64,000 bases of DNA. Origin: JADFGZ01 sp965222345 (lineage in GTDB: Bacteria; Acidobacteriota; Terriglobia; 2-12-FULL-54-10). Made by a program: the position numbers and the translations under genes. Where the stretch lies: the NCBI GenBank assembly GCA_965222345.1, contig CBDCTS010000007.1, positions 434,001 to 498,000 on the forward strand, read 5' to 3'. Below, one piece after another: positions 45,185 through 54,977 of this stretch (its first letter is position 1; every line of letters starts with the position of its first letter). The notes under the pieces were generated by a model. It did no database searches. It worked only from the letters and a program-made list of their open reading frames with translations, and was not told the DNA's origin.

Positions 45185-45203
45185 CCTATCGGAAGGAAAA
45201 TTC

Positions 45204-45680
45204 TCAGAACAGCGGCTTGAGTTTGCGGTATGTTTCGGAAAGCGCCTCCGGCAGGACGCGGGTTTCCCCAACAACGGTAATAAAATTTGAGTCGGCATGC
45301 CAGCGCGGGAGCACGTGCATATGGATATGATCGGCAATGCCCGCCCCCGCGCTCTTGCCTAGATTCATCCCCAGGTTGATTCCATCCGGACGGTAAGCTT
45401 TCTGCAAGGCCTGCTCCGCCTTGCGGGTGAGCGCCATCATCTCCACCCAGGTGGCGTCATCGGCATCCGCGAGCTGGCCGATATGACGGCAGGGCACGAT
45501 CATCAAATGGCCACTAGTGTAGGGGAATAGATTCAGCAGGACGCAGTTGTGCCGCCCCCGGTGAATCACCAAATTCTCTTCGTCATTCTCCTGTCGCATT
45601 TTGGCGCATAAGACGCACTCCTCCGAGGGCACTTGCTGCGTCACATACTGATAGCGCCAGGGACTCCAGAGGTAATCCAT
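45204..45680 (-). CDS. HIT-family nucleotide hydrolase/phosphorylase
   Basis: 158 residues. The histidine triad is ADHIHMHVLPRW. A Zn-binding set is likely from CVLCAK and the histidine in VPCRHIGQ. The start MDYLWSPWRYQYV is characteristic of the Ap4A phosphorylase/hydrolase-like HIT group. It probably cleaves dinucleoside polyphosphates or nucleoside phosphoramidates. It lies 49 nt upstream of nothing on its own strand; the downstream region is the SDR stop. Confidence 0.92.
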   Translation of the reverse strand: MDYLWSPWRYQYVTQQVPSEECVLCAKMRQENDEENLVIHRGRHNCVLLNLFPYTSGHLMIVPCRHIGQLADADDATWVEMMALTRKAEQALQKAYRPDGINLGMNLGKSAGAGIADHIHMHVLPRWHADSNFITVVGETRVLPEALSETYRKLKPLF

Positions 45681-45729
45681 GTGGAGAGTTTATACTTCTG
45701 CCGGTGGCTAGGGACAATCGGAAGGATGA

Positions 45730-46053
45730 TTACCTTTGAGACGGTGTTATGCTCGGCTCCGGCTGCGGTTCCGGTTTGCCCGCGTTGATCATGTCCTTGA
45801 GTTCCTTGCTCGGCTTGAAATAGGGAACTGTTTTGGAGGGAACATCCACCCGGGCGCCGGTTTTCGGATTGCGCCCCACGCGAGGCCGGCGTTGCCGCGT
45901 GCGGAAGCTTCCAAAGCCGCGAATTTCGATCTTATCCGATGACTTCAAGGCCTTCATAATACTTTCAAAAATCGTTTCCACAATGACCTCTGAATCCTTC
46001 CGGGTCATTTCCACCTCGCGCGAGACTCCCTCAATTAAATCGGCCTTTGTCAT
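45730..46053 (-). CDS. HU/IHF-family DNA-binding protein
   Basis: 107 residues. MTKADLIEGVSREVEMTRKD opens the dimerisation helices, followed by IEIRGFGSFRTRQRRPRVGR and NPKTGARVDVPSKTVPYFKP, the DNA-binding arm with its NPKTG turn. A short proline-rich tail (PEPQPEPSITPSQR) extends beyond the usual 90 residues. It bends DNA in the nucleoid. The start is set at ATG 46053; a TTG at 46077 is possible. It follows rpsA on the same strand, 318 nt downstream. Confidence 0.93.
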   Translation of the reverse strand: MTKADLIEGVSREVEMTRKDSEVIVETIFESIMKALKSSDKIEIRGFGSFRTRQRRPRVGRNPKTGARVDVPSKTVPYFKPSKELKDMINAGKPEPQPEPSITPSQR

Positions 46054-46371
46054 TGGAATATTCCGTTTCCCTCGCAACTGACGATTCGATTTTACTGCTG
46101 ACAGGCAGGTCCAACTGCAACCGGAAGCTTCGTGCGGGCAACGATACCGCTCACAGTCAGCGTGGCTACCCCGACAGCAACACGCAACCGCCTCGCCTGC
46201 TTCCTCCCTCTATCCTGAGCGCCCCCATTCTTCTCAAAGTGGGTAGTATGCCTCTGTCACCGAATGGATGCAACAGATTATCTTCGATTCCCGTCACGGA
46301 AATTTTGGGCCTGGCCGAACAGAGAAACTTCCCCCCCCAGGAGCGAGCAATGGAACGCCTGTCCGGGAGAG

Positions 46372-48366
46372 CTAATTCCTGGGCGAATTCCGTTCTTTCA
46401 TGGCAACCATCTCTTCGATGGTGCTGGTGGCACCGGATGAAGAAGAAGATGACGAATGCGATTGCGGAACCTTTCCCTCTTTGAAATGCTCCTGCCCTGC
46501 CGTCAGGGCTCTCAGGCTGAGGCCGACCTTCTTTTCTCTGGGGTTCAGCTTGATAATTTTGAATTCGTACTCCTGGCCAACTTCCAGGGGGATTGCGTGC
46601 TTGTCGACCGGCTCTTCGGAAATTTCGGAGATGTGGCACAACCCTTCAATGCCTTCGGCCAATTCGATAAAAGCTCCGAAGGAAGCCAGCCGCACCACCT
46701 TGCCGCGGACCACGTCGCCCACATGGCTGCTGGAGTAAAACGACTCCCAGGTATCCGGCATTAACTGCTTGACACCGAGCGAAAGGCGCCGGTTCTCCGG
46801 GTCAATGCTCAGGATAACGGCCTGCACCCGTTCGCCCTTCTTGAGAACTTCGGAAGGATGTTTGACGCGGCGCGTCCAGGACAGGTCCGAGACATGGACT
46901 AAACCGTCGATTCCTTCCTCTACCTCCACAAAACCCCCAAAATCGGTAAGGTTGCGCACGCGCCCTTCAATCCGAGATCCCACCGAGTAGCGCTCTGCCA
47001 GTGTGATCCATGGATTCGGCTCGGTTTGCTTCAAGCCCAGCGAAATCCGCCTCTCTTGCGGGTTGACGTCCAAAATCACCGTCTCCACAGTATCCCCTGT
47101 AGAAAGGATTTTGGAAGGATGTTTGATGCGCTTGCTCCAGCTCATCTCAGAAACGTGAATGAGCCCTTCTACTCCTTGCGCCAGCTCTACGAATGCTCCA
47201 TAGTCGGTCAGGTTTAGCACCTTGCCTGTAACCCGATCGCCGACGGGAAATTTCTCTGCCACAGACAGCCAGGGATCTTCACTGAGCTGCTTCAAGCCCA
47301 GCGAAATCCGCTCCCGTTCCTTGTCAAACTTCAGCACTTTGACCTGGATTTCCTCTCCGACCGAGACGATCTCAGTCGGGTGGGTGACCCGTCCCCATGT
47401 GAGGTCGGTGATATGCAACAGCCCGTCGAGCCCGCCCAGGTCTACAAAGACGCCGTAATCAGTTATATTCTTTACCGTCCCCTTCAACACGGCGCCCTCG
47501 GCCAGTTCGGCCAAGGTCCGCGACTTGCGGGAGGAGTTCTCCTCTTCCAGCACGACCTTGCGGGAGACGACAATGTTGCCCCGCTTCTTGTTGAGCTTGA
47601 TGATTTTACAGGAGATTTCCTGCCCTTTGAGGGCGTCCAGATTCCGGACCGGTCTGATATCCACCTGCGAACCCGGCAGAAAGGCCCGCACTCCAATGTC
47701 CACCGACAAGCCACCTTTGATTCTCTCTTCGATCCGGGCGGGAATGACCCGCTGACCTTCATAAACCGCCTCGATTTCATCCCAAAGTTTGAGGCGCTTG
47801 GCTCTTTCCCTGGAGAGGACCACGTATCCATCCCGTTCTTCCGTGGACTCCAGCATCACTTCAATTTCGTCTCCCGGCTCGACGTGGAGAACTCCCTCGT
47901 CATCCTTGAACTCTGCTGCGGCAATTACACCTTCACACTTGTACCCCACGTCGACGATCACTTCCGTTCCTGCAATCTTGACCACGCGTCCCTTCAGCAG
48001 GGATCCTGCGGTCGGCTGGGATAACTGGCCGTAGGTATCCAGAAGCCGGTCAAATTCCTCCGCCTCCGATTGCGTTGCTTCCTGCTCCTGGTTCAAAGTC
48101 TCTTCCGACTCTGATTGCGTTGCTTCCTGCTCCTGGTTCAAAGTCTCTTCCGACTCTGATTGCGTTGCTTCCTGCTCCTGGTTCAAAGTCTCTTCCGACT
48201 CTGATTGCGTTGCTTCCTGCTCCTGGTTCAAAGTCTCTTCCGACTCTGATTGCGTTGCTTCCTGCTCCTGGTTCAAAGTCTCTTCCGACTCTGATTGCGT
48301 TGCTTCCTGCTCCTGATTCAAAGTCTCTTCTGTTTGATCTCGAGGAGAGTTTTCTGGGTTTGCCAT
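46372..48366 (-). CDS. rpsA: Ribosomal protein S1 with N-terminal repetitive acidic extension
   Basis: About 664 residues from ATG 48366. Residues 14-103 are six copies of the 15-residue unit ETLNQEQEATQSESE (the last ends SEAE). Six S1 OB-fold domains follow, from about residue 120 to 620, with the conserved blocks GLLHITDLTWGRVTHPTEIV, GLIHVSEMSWSKRIKHPSKI and GLVHVSDLSWTRRVKHPSEV. The C-terminus has a serine run. S1 binds mRNA leaders and delivers them to the 30S subunit. Many S1 proteins have six domains without such an extension. Its charge (Glu/Gln rich) suggests a disordered tail. The ribosome site is AGGGG at about 9 nt. Confidence 0.95.
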   Translation of the reverse strand: MANPENSPRDQTEETLNQEQEATQSESEETLNQEQEATQSESEETLNQEQEATQSESEETLNQEQEATQSESEETLNQEQEATQSESEETLNQEQEATQSEAEEFDRLLDTYGQLSQPTAGSLLKGRVVKIAGTEVIVDVGYKCEGVIAAAEFKDDEGVLHVEPGDEIEVMLESTEERDGYVVLSRERAKRLKLWDEIEAVYEGQRVIPARIEERIKGGLSVDIGVRAFLPGSQVDIRPVRNLDALKGQEISCKIIKLNKKRGNIVVSRKVVLEEENSSRKSRTLAELAEGAVLKGTVKNITDYGVFVDLGGLDGLLHITDLTWGRVTHPTEIVSVGEEIQVKVLKFDKERERISLGLKQLSEDPWLSVAEKFPVGDRVTGKVLNLTDYGAFVELAQGVEGLIHVSEMSWSKRIKHPSKILSTGDTVETVILDVNPQERRISLGLKQTEPNPWITLAERYSVGSRIEGRVRNLTDFGGFVEVEEGIDGLVHVSDLSWTRRVKHPSEVLKKGERVQAVILSIDPENRRLSLGVKQLMPDTWESFYSSSHVGDVVRGKVVRLASFGAFIELAEGIEGLCHISEISEEPVDKHAIPLEVGQEYEFKIIKLNPREKKVGLSLRALTAGQEHFKEGKVPQSHSSSSSSSGATSTIEEMVAMKERNSPRN
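48058..48327 (-). repeat. Six tandem 45-bp repeats inside rpsA
   Basis: The minus-strand unit encodes ETLNQEQEATQSESE. Internal copies appear identical at the nucleotide level, with changes only in the outermost copies. The unit is a multiple of three, so gain or loss of copies would keep the frame. Confidence 0.92.
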
Positions 48367-48938
48367 GTACAGATACCCCTGGAACGAACAGGACCAGCAT
48401 ATATGCCTTCGGGTGATCCTGTGGGCGGATTTTGCGCCGTTGAACCTGCCTTGCCGCTGCTGGAGGGACAAACACGGAGACAACCCGGCGCCTAGCTGGC
48501 CGTTTCATCCGGCGGTGGAACGATCCATCCTATTCTTCTGCTGCTTTTCTCCTGTGTGTGCCAGTCGATTTTACTGGAGCAAACTATACAAAAACCGCCC
48601 CTGGATGTCAACCAACGCAAGAAAACACGCTGACGTGCCGGTTGCGGGTGGAAGCAGCTCACGCTTCGGTCTGGTTTCATCCCGCGTGCCACCGTAACTT
48701 CGTGCACCTGAGCCTACCTTGTCAACCCTTGGTGGCCATAGTCGCTGTGGCCCGAAACTAGCGGTACGGTTATAATGGGATGTTGCGCACAGGGATGCGG
48801 CTGCCCACAGGTATCACATCCAGGTTCGCATTCAGGCTAGTCCCCGGCCGGATCATGGCGCTAAGGCGATCATCGTAAACTGTTAGGGCAGCCCGCCCCC
48901 CACGAACCTACTCGGTCTTCTCATTCTCCCCTATGGGC
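48367..48938. other. Upstream region of rpsA
   Basis: About 570 nt between rpsA and the third amidohydrolase. A TTGACA lies on the minus strand at 48725-48720, but no acceptable -10 follows at normal spacing. Nothing else seen. Confidence 0.35.
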
Positions 48939-50876
48939 TTACATTCCGCCGGCCCCCAGATTTCCACTACCACCACCCTGTTGCGGGGCATTCCAGTCGA
49001 TCTGCGGGCCGACCGGACTCCGGCCCAGTTCTCGCGCGAATTCCTCGCGGAGCATCATAATTTTCCCACCCATTACCGTCATCAAGGGGTAAATCCTTCC
49101 GATCTCGTCTTCCGGGACCGTAAAGAAGTCATTGCTGAGGACGATATAGTCGGCGAACTTGCTCGGCTCCAGCGATCCCAACTCGTCCTCCCTCAACATG
49201 GCCCAGGCCGACCAACTCGTCATCATCTTCAGCGCTGTGTTGCGGTCCACCGCTTCTGGCAGATTGACTACCACGCCATCGTCGGTCTTCCGGGTAATGA
49301 ACTTCTGAGCCCCATCGAAAAAGTTGCGCGTGCTCTCCGAAGTCACCCGTATTCCAGCCTCGATCGCGCTCCGAACGGGAGCAATCTGCCGGATGTAGAA
49401 GTCTGGATACATTCCCTCCCCAATCCACCTAACAGCGCTGATGTCTCTCCCAGAGCAACTCTTGAACATCCCCAGCTTCGCCATTCTGGGGAGCTGGTCA
49501 GGAGAGGGACTAAACTGACAGTGGTCGGTGCCCAGCCGCCGGGAGCGGATGTATTCCAGAGTGATTCCGGGATTTTCCGCCATGGCCGCCTCCACAGCGT
49601 CCATGAAGTAATCTATCCCCTTGTCGCCCTCGGCATGTGTTGTGCTCACCCGCAGGTAATTTTCAATGCCCATCTTGGTCATCTCATACATGCGCGACCC
49701 CGGCGCATTCTGGCAAAACTCCAGGTCCTTTAGCCGCGCCGGTGCCTCCGCCGATGAGCAGGTTCGCGGCATAATGGAATCAATCGCCCCCAGGCTGACC
49801 CCGACGTTCCAAAAGTAATCGCCCCCCATCCCTGCAAAGTCGCCCATCTTTCGGTAAAACATAGCCGAATCGGGAAAACCGGCCGCCAAACCTTCCCAGT
49901 GATAGAAGGCCATCCGGACTGGACTCCGCCCTTCCCTCTCCAGCAATCTGAATGCGTCGATAAACCTCTCTCCCATGAGGTGCGACGCATAGGTCGTGAC
50001 CCCCCTGCCAGTCTTTTCCAATAACCCTTCTTCCAGGGCCTGGGCCAGCTCCGGAACCCGGGCCTTGTAATACTCATCGCTTTGCATCATTCGGCCATAT
50101 TGCGTGACGGTCTCGCGCACTCTGCCCATATCGTCCATATTCAAGGCGTGCTTCGTTGAACTCCCGTAAAACTTAGCCATTGCCTCGACAAACGCTTCGT
50201 TGGCTATCATGGACGGCAAGTTATAGAGCATGATTGCATGATCGGGGGCCAGAGCGTCTAACTTCTGCTTGGGGAATCCCCCCTCATAGAGCCATGTCGG
50301 GATAGGGCTTATCTGAGCCGCAAGTCCGGTAGCATTTGGATCAGGAGGGCGACGGTTTATGGTAATCAGCGCAATGGTCCCCGGTGGAGTGTCCTCCACA
50401 TGAATCTGAACAGCCACGGTAATCGCGCTGACTAGCTCCTCATCTGTCCGGCCCGGAGGTATCCGATACGTCTTCACTAGATTCTGGTTCGGGTCCGGAT
50501 GTTCATCCTGCCATCTGTTCGCGACTCCGCCATGACCGTGATCGTGGGTATCAATGATACTCGGCATGACCATCCGCCCCTTCATATCGATCCGTTCCGT
50601 CTGCGGTCCGGCCATCCGCTGAATCTGCGCATTGGTTCCCACGGCCATGACCTTGCCATCCCGCACAGCCATTGCCTCTGTGATTGTCCCTGCCGGCGTG
50701 TTGATCCCGACGCTCGCATCGTCCATCGTAACCAGCTTGGCGTTGTAGACAATCGTATCCGGGTAGAAAACCAGCTCGGCAGGAACACCGTTCAGCGTTT
50801 CCTGGCCGACCGCCAGCCCACAAAACAATAGAAAGTTGGTAATTCCATACAAACCTGTCGCTCTCAGGAATCTCAT
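48939..50876 (-). CDS. Secreted YtcJ-type amidohydrolase
   Basis: 645 residues from ATG 50876, with AGGAGGG 8 nt upstream. The signal peptide spans residues 1-25 (LYGITNFLLFCGLAVGQ). The N-terminal sandwich has YPDTIVYNAKLVTMDDASVG. The metal motif is IIDTHDHGHGG, with H111 and H113. Further conserved segments are THAEGDKGIDYFMDAVEAAM and SESTRNFFDGAQKF. The C-terminal sandwich reads KFADYIVLSNDFFTVPED. The third member of this family here. No transporter or regulator is adjacent. Substrate unknown. Confidence 0.85.
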   Translation of the reverse strand: MRFLRATGLYGITNFLLFCGLAVGQETLNGVPAELVFYPDTIVYNAKLVTMDDASVGINTPAGTITEAMAVRDGKVMAVGTNAQIQRMAGPQTERIDMKGRMVMPSIIDTHDHGHGGVANRWQDEHPDPNQNLVKTYRIPPGRTDEELVSAITVAVQIHVEDTPPGTIALITINRRPPDPNATGLAAQISPIPTWLYEGGFPKQKLDALAPDHAIMLYNLPSMIANEAFVEAMAKFYGSSTKHALNMDDMGRVRETVTQYGRMMQSDEYYKARVPELAQALEEGLLEKTGRGVTTYASHLMGERFIDAFRLLEREGRSPVRMAFYHWEGLAAGFPDSAMFYRKMGDFAGMGGDYFWNVGVSLGAIDSIMPRTCSSAEAPARLKDLEFCQNAPGSRMYEMTKMGIENYLRVSTTHAEGDKGIDYFMDAVEAAMAENPGITLEYIRSRRLGTDHCQFSPSPDQLPRMAKLGMFKSCSGRDISAVRWIGEGMYPDFYIRQIAPVRSAIEAGIRVTSESTRNFFDGAQKFITRKTDDGVVVNLPEAVDRNTALKMMTSWSAWAMLREDELGSLEPSKFADYIVLSNDFFTVPEDEIGRIYPLMTVMGGKIMMLREEFARELGRSPVGPQIDWNAPQQGGGSGNLGAGGM

Positions 50877-51631
50877 TTTGAGTTCCCTCCTTTGGACGGA
50901 TTTATTTCCCCGTAGCTCTGGGGCTTTCAGTGAATTCCTCCGTAAAGGGGAACTCCCTGAATTTAGCCGGAATTTCTGATTTGATCTCCCTCTTCTCCCC
51001 AAAGGGTACACCAGTCGTTTCGCCGATCCAAGCTCAAATCGCCCTGGTCCCTTTCGGCTGGCATTGGGGTTCGCTTTGGTCGTTTGGCTGGCCTGTTCGG
51101 TCTATCTGCCACTTCGCAGCGGTCTGCCCATATTCGGCTCGACAGAGCCGAAGTTGTTATGGATGCCCCGCTGCCAAAAAGCGTCTGGTAGAACAATCCC
51201 GAATCAGCGCGTCCTGCCAATACATTCTGCTCAAGCTCACTCCGAACGGATTCACCTCTCCACCTTCCTTCACCCCGGCCTGCCCAGGCATCTCCATTGC
51301 CGACATTCAGGCGTATTGCTGCGGACCTGCATTCAATTGGAGCCCATTTGCTGCCTGAATCCGGGTAAAATGGTCGCTTAAGACACAGACCGATAAACAA
51401 TACTGGACGGCGCAAAGGGGTTTTAGCCAGTTTGCGGGCGAAAGGAACCGGAGAATCAAACCTTCCCGTTCCGGCACACCGTGCTGAGTATCCAGTGATT
51501 TCCCCGATTCGTTCCAAAAGCCTTCGCGTCACGGTCTGTGCGGAGACTTCCTGAAACTTCCTAATCGGGCTATTGTGCTCCGGCCCGGCCATTTGCAGGC
51601 CAGCCGCACAGCACCGCGAAAGGAGCCATGT
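50877..51631. other. Long intergenic region without a convincing gene
   Basis: About 750 nt. A 320-codon minus-strand frame crosses it, but it overlaps the lipoprotein gene, has no ribosome site and has arginine-rich composition typical of an antisense frame. The only clear signals are the ribosome sites of the two divergent genes. Confidence 0.4.
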
Positions 51632-52624
51632 ATGCGATGGACACCATTTCCTGCACTGCTCGTTGCTGCTTTGTTGATGATCTCTGCGTGCCAGACGGTC
51701 ACGACGCCGGCAACCGAACCTGGAACTGCACAGGTGTCGGAGTTTGATGCTCCGGTATTCGGCGACCCGTTCTGGGCCCACTGGGGCGATGGACAAGCGG
51801 AACTGTCCGCTTACGACCTGACCTTCTCTCGCTATCGCGAGCCGCGCCGCGGCACGGCGGTTGCGATCTTCGTGACCGAAACCTTCTCGAACGAGTTGCG
51901 CGTCAAAGCCGACCCTGGCGTGCACCCAGCCTTAGACGAATTCCCCGTGATGAAGCTGAACTTGGTCGAGGACTTCCCCACAGGCATCTACGACTATAAC
52001 TTGATGACCAGCAGCTTCCTGGCGCTGTCTTCCACGAACGGGCTTCCTGCCGGCTCTCCGACCAAGGTCTCCTTCACGAGCCAGGAATGGTGCGGCCACG
52101 TTTACAGCCAGTTATTGTTCAACCCGAATGCTATCCGTCAAACGACCCACAGCTATTTCGACAAAGAGGCCGACTGGCAAACCGACTTAACGTATCCACC
52201 CGACGGCATCGCGGAAGATGCCCTGTGGTTCTGGGCGCGAGGCATGGCCGCTCCGCTGCTGGAACCCGGCGGCTCGGCGAAGGTGATACTGCTGATGTCG
52301 CTTCAGAACTCGCGCGTCATCCACGAGGAGATTGCCTGGCGAGCCGCGACGCTATCCCGCTCGGAGGGAACCGAACCCATTACGGTCCCCGCCGGCAGTT
52401 TCATCGTCGACAAGTGGATTGCCGCAGTAGAAGGCGGCCCCGCCCGGACCTTCTACGTCGAAACCGATTCTCCTCACCGCATTATCAAGTGGGAGACGAC
52501 CGATGGCGAGCTGGCGGAGATGCTGGGAAGCGTTCGCGAGCCCTATTGGAAGATGAACGGCAATGAATACCGAAGCGCCGTCGAAGGGCTTGGCTTGTCG
52601 CCCAGGCCTTTGAGAACGCCCTGA
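51632..52624 (+). CDS. Predicted lipoprotein, unknown function
   Basis: About 330 residues. AGGAG lies 6 nt before the ATG. The signal peptide ends in a lipobox, LLMISACQTV, so the mature N-terminus is a lipidated cysteine at residue 20. The body is strand-rich: AYDLTFSRYREPRRGTAVAI, FVTETFSNELRVKADPGV, LNLVEDFPTGIYDYNLMTS and PAGSFIVDKWIAAVEGG, a layout seen in DUF3108-like lipid-binding proteins. That assignment is tentative. It is followed by the NfeD-like gene 100 nt downstream. Confidence 0.7.
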   Translation: MRWTPFPALLVAALLMISACQTVTTPATEPGTAQVSEFDAPVFGDPFWAHWGDGQAELSAYDLTFSRYREPRRGTAVAIFVTETFSNELRVKADPGVHPALDEFPVMKLNLVEDFPTGIYDYNLMTSSFLALSSTNGLPAGSPTKVSFTSQEWCGHVYSQLLFNPNAIRQTTHSYFDKEADWQTDLTYPPDGIAEDALWFWARGMAAPLLEPGGSAKVILLMSLQNSRVIHEEIAWRAATLSRSEGTEPITVPAGSFIVDKWIAAVEGGPARTFYVETDSPHRIIKWETTDGELAEMLGSVREPYWKMNGNEYRSAVEGLGLSPRPLRTP

Positions 52625-52724
52625 ACAGCGCCGGTTCTCAGACTGCCGTCGCCGAATTCAGCGCACCAACTCGGCCGGGCGTAATCTGTGAATACTTGAC
52701 TACTTTCAAAATGAGACAGTCGCT

Positions 52725-53126
52725 GTGACCACATGGCAAAAATATGTGCTGATCCAGATTCCAGGCTGCGTCGTTACCGCTGCTCTGTTGATAGGATTGC
52801 ATCGTTGGATCGGGATTCCTCTCTGGGTGGCAGCCACGCTGTTTCTGCTATACGTAGCCAAGGATGTTGTTCTTTACCCCTTTCTTCGGCGCGCCTACGA
52901 GTCCAACGACAAAACAGTGACCGAACAGCTCGTCGGCGTTTGCGGGAGAGCAACCGAGTCGCTGGCTCCCCAAGGATATGTTGAGGTCAACGGTGAACTT
53001 TGGCAGGCCCGGACAGGCCCGGGCGAAAAGCCGATCCCGAGGGGAGCTCGTATCCGGGTCCGTGCTGCCCGGGACCTGACGTTGATTGTGAAACCCGACC
53101 AGGACCTCGGACCAGGACCTGGATAA
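52725..53126 (+). CDS. NfeD-like membrane protein
   Basis: 133 residues starting at GTG. Two transmembrane helices (IPGCVVTAALLIGLHRWIGI and WVAATLFLLYVAKDVVLYPF) are followed by a small OB-fold-like domain (LVGVCGRATESLAPQGYVEV, NGELWQARTGPGEKPIPRGA), the NfeD C-terminal pattern. NfeD proteins partner with membrane proteases (ClpP-class) or flotillins; neither gene is adjacent. The last residues are a DLGPGPG repeat. Confidence 0.78.
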   Translation: MTTWQKYVLIQIPGCVVTAALLIGLHRWIGIPLWVAATLFLLYVAKDVVLYPFLRRAYESNDKTVTEQLVGVCGRATESLAPQGYVEVNGELWQARTGPGEKPIPRGARIRVRAARDLTLIVKPDQDLGPGPG

Positions 53127-53314
53127 ACACGATTAGACTAGCTTCGGAGTTGGTGTAAAATGCGTTGCTGGTGAATCCATCCGGGCCGCGACCATGAGGG
53201 AGCAGTCAACCCGGCGTTGCTTGCTCGCTTGGCGTTCGGAGTCCCCTTGCTTACGCGCCCGGCTCTGACTATACACGAATTGCGAAAGTGCTCTCAGGAG
53301 GCAGACAAGCGATC

Positions 53315-54913
53315 ATGGTTCAAAATAGCGCTCCGGAAAGCGTCCCTGCACATTTCCACGCGAGTCCAGGGGATTTGCTCCACCTGCGATTTATTCGGAC
53401 GGCCAAGCGGAAGTGGTCTTCCTTCGCCATGGCTGATACCACCGGCAAGAAGCTTACCTATGGGAAAACCCTCATCGGCGGCCGGCTACTGGCTCGCTGG
53501 CTTCGCGGGCGCTGCGCCGAAGAAGAAACCATGATAGGAATCATGCTGCCGGCCACGGTAGGCGGAGCGCTGGCCAATATTGCTGTCTTGCTGGCCGGGA
53601 AGGTGCCGGTCAACCTGAACTTTACCGCAGGAAACGAAGTGCTCCAGTCGATCATCGCGCAATGCAGCATCAGGACCATCTTGACTTCCCGGACGTTTCT
53701 GGCCAAAGCAAAGCTCGAACAGATGGACGGGATGGTGATGCTCGAGGACCTGATGGGCCAGATCACGACTTTCGACAGAATCCGGACCGCCCTTGTCTCC
53801 TTTCTGCTTCCCGCCGGGCTGCTGCAGCGAATCCACGGCAGTGAACAAGGCGCTTCCCAAGCTCTCGCCACCCTGGCCTTCTCCAGCGGAAGCACCGGAG
53901 AGCCGAAGGGCATCATGCTCACCCACTACAACATCCTCTCCAACATTGAAGGGATGTCAAAACTTTTCCCTCTTACTTCGCAGGACCGCATCGCGGGAGT
54001 GCTGCCCTTTTTCCACTCCTTCGGATTTACCTGCACCCTGTGGTTTCCCCTGCTCAGCGGCGCCGGCATCGCTTTTCATCCCAACCCGCTGGACGCGAAG
54101 GCTATTGGAGAAATGGTGCTGGAGCACAAAGCTACGTTTCTGGTAGGCACGCCCACCTTCTGCAACGCCTACACACGCAAGTGCTCTCGGGAAGAATTTG
54201 CTTCCCTCCGCTATGTCCTTGTAGGAGCCGAAAAGCTGCAGGAGCCGGTTGCACGGGCCTTCCGGGAAAAGTTTGGTTTCGACTTGCTCGAAGGTTACGG
54301 CTGCACGGAGATGGCTCCGGTGGTTTCGGTGAACGAGCCGAATTATGGGTTGAAACCGGGGACCATCGGCCGTCCTCTTCCCGGGATCTCCGCGAAAGTG
54401 GTTGATCTGGACACGGGAAAACCTCTCCCTCACAACCAGGAAGGTCTCCTGCTCGTCAACGGGCCCAACCAGATGGCTGGCTATTGGAAACAACCGGAAA
54501 AGACCGCCGAGGCTTTCCGGGACGGCTGGTACGTCACCGGCGACATCGCGGCAATCGATGAGGAGGGTTTCATCCGGATCACGGACCGCCTCGCGCGATT
54601 CGGCAAGATCGGCGGCGAAATGGTTCCCTACATCAAAGTGGAAGAGGTGATCAACCGGATACTGGGAGATTCCTGTTGCGCGGTCACCGGGATTGCGGAT
54701 GCGCAGAAGGGCGAACGCCTGGCGGTTCTCTACACTCGATCTGACGTTGCGCCCGAAAAACTGCGGGAGTTGCTGCTCGAAACCGACCTGCCCCGGCTCT
54801 GGATTCCCAAGCGGGAGAATTTCTACTGCGTCGAGTCGATTCCACTGCTGCCCATCGGAAAGGCCGACTTAAGGAAGGTCAAGCTCCTGGCGCAACAACT
54901 GGCCCAAGCGTAA
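53315..54913 (+). CDS. AMP-forming acyl-CoA/acyl-ACP synthetase (Aas C-terminal-like)
   Basis: About 532 residues. The adenylation core has the P-loop LAFSSGSTGEPKGIMLTH, the aromatic motif LPFFHSFGFTCTLWFPL, the A5 motif LEGYGCTEMAPVVSVNEPN, the A7 motif GWYVTGDIAAIDEEGFIRIT and the A8 region ARFGKIGGEMVPYIKVEEVI, with the C-terminal catalytic Lys in IGKADLRKVKLL. Architecture matches the acyl-ACP synthetase half of Aas, used to recycle fatty acids into phospholipids. No acyltransferase domain is fused. ATG 53315 is used; GTG 53288 is possible, with AGGAGG between the two. Confidence 0.85.
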   Translation: MVQNSAPESVPAHFHASPGDLLHLRFIRTAKRKWSSFAMADTTGKKLTYGKTLIGGRLLARWLRGRCAEEETMIGIMLPATVGGALANIAVLLAGKVPVNLNFTAGNEVLQSIIAQCSIRTILTSRTFLAKAKLEQMDGMVMLEDLMGQITTFDRIRTALVSFLLPAGLLQRIHGSEQGASQALATLAFSSGSTGEPKGIMLTHYNILSNIEGMSKLFPLTSQDRIAGVLPFFHSFGFTCTLWFPLLSGAGIAFHPNPLDAKAIGEMVLEHKATFLVGTPTFCNAYTRKCSREEFASLRYVLVGAEKLQEPVARAFREKFGFDLLEGYGCTEMAPVVSVNEPNYGLKPGTIGRPLPGISAKVVDLDTGKPLPHNQEGLLLVNGPNQMAGYWKQPEKTAEAFRDGWYVTGDIAAIDEEGFIRITDRLARFGKIGGEMVPYIKVEEVINRILGDSCCAVTGIADAQKGERLAVLYTRSDVAPEKLRELLLETDLPRLWIPKRENFYCVESIPLLPIGKADLRKVKLLAQQLAQA

Positions 54914-54977
54914 GGTTTTGTTGGCTGGTCCCAATGCGCTCCGGGCCATTAGAGGCATCCCCTGTCACCCACCCGTA

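Noticed and set aside
48058..48327. Tandem repeat as a possible CRISPR array
   Set aside because: Units are contiguous 45-bp coding repeats without unique spacers, in frame inside rpsA. No cas genes are near.
48075..48416. Plus-strand repetitive frame (LLPAPGSKSLPTLIA repeats)
   Set aside because: It is the reverse complement of the S1 repeat.
50963..51925. A 320-codon minus-strand frame
   Set aside because: It overlaps a lipoprotein gene that has a lipobox and a good ribosome site, and shows no domain.
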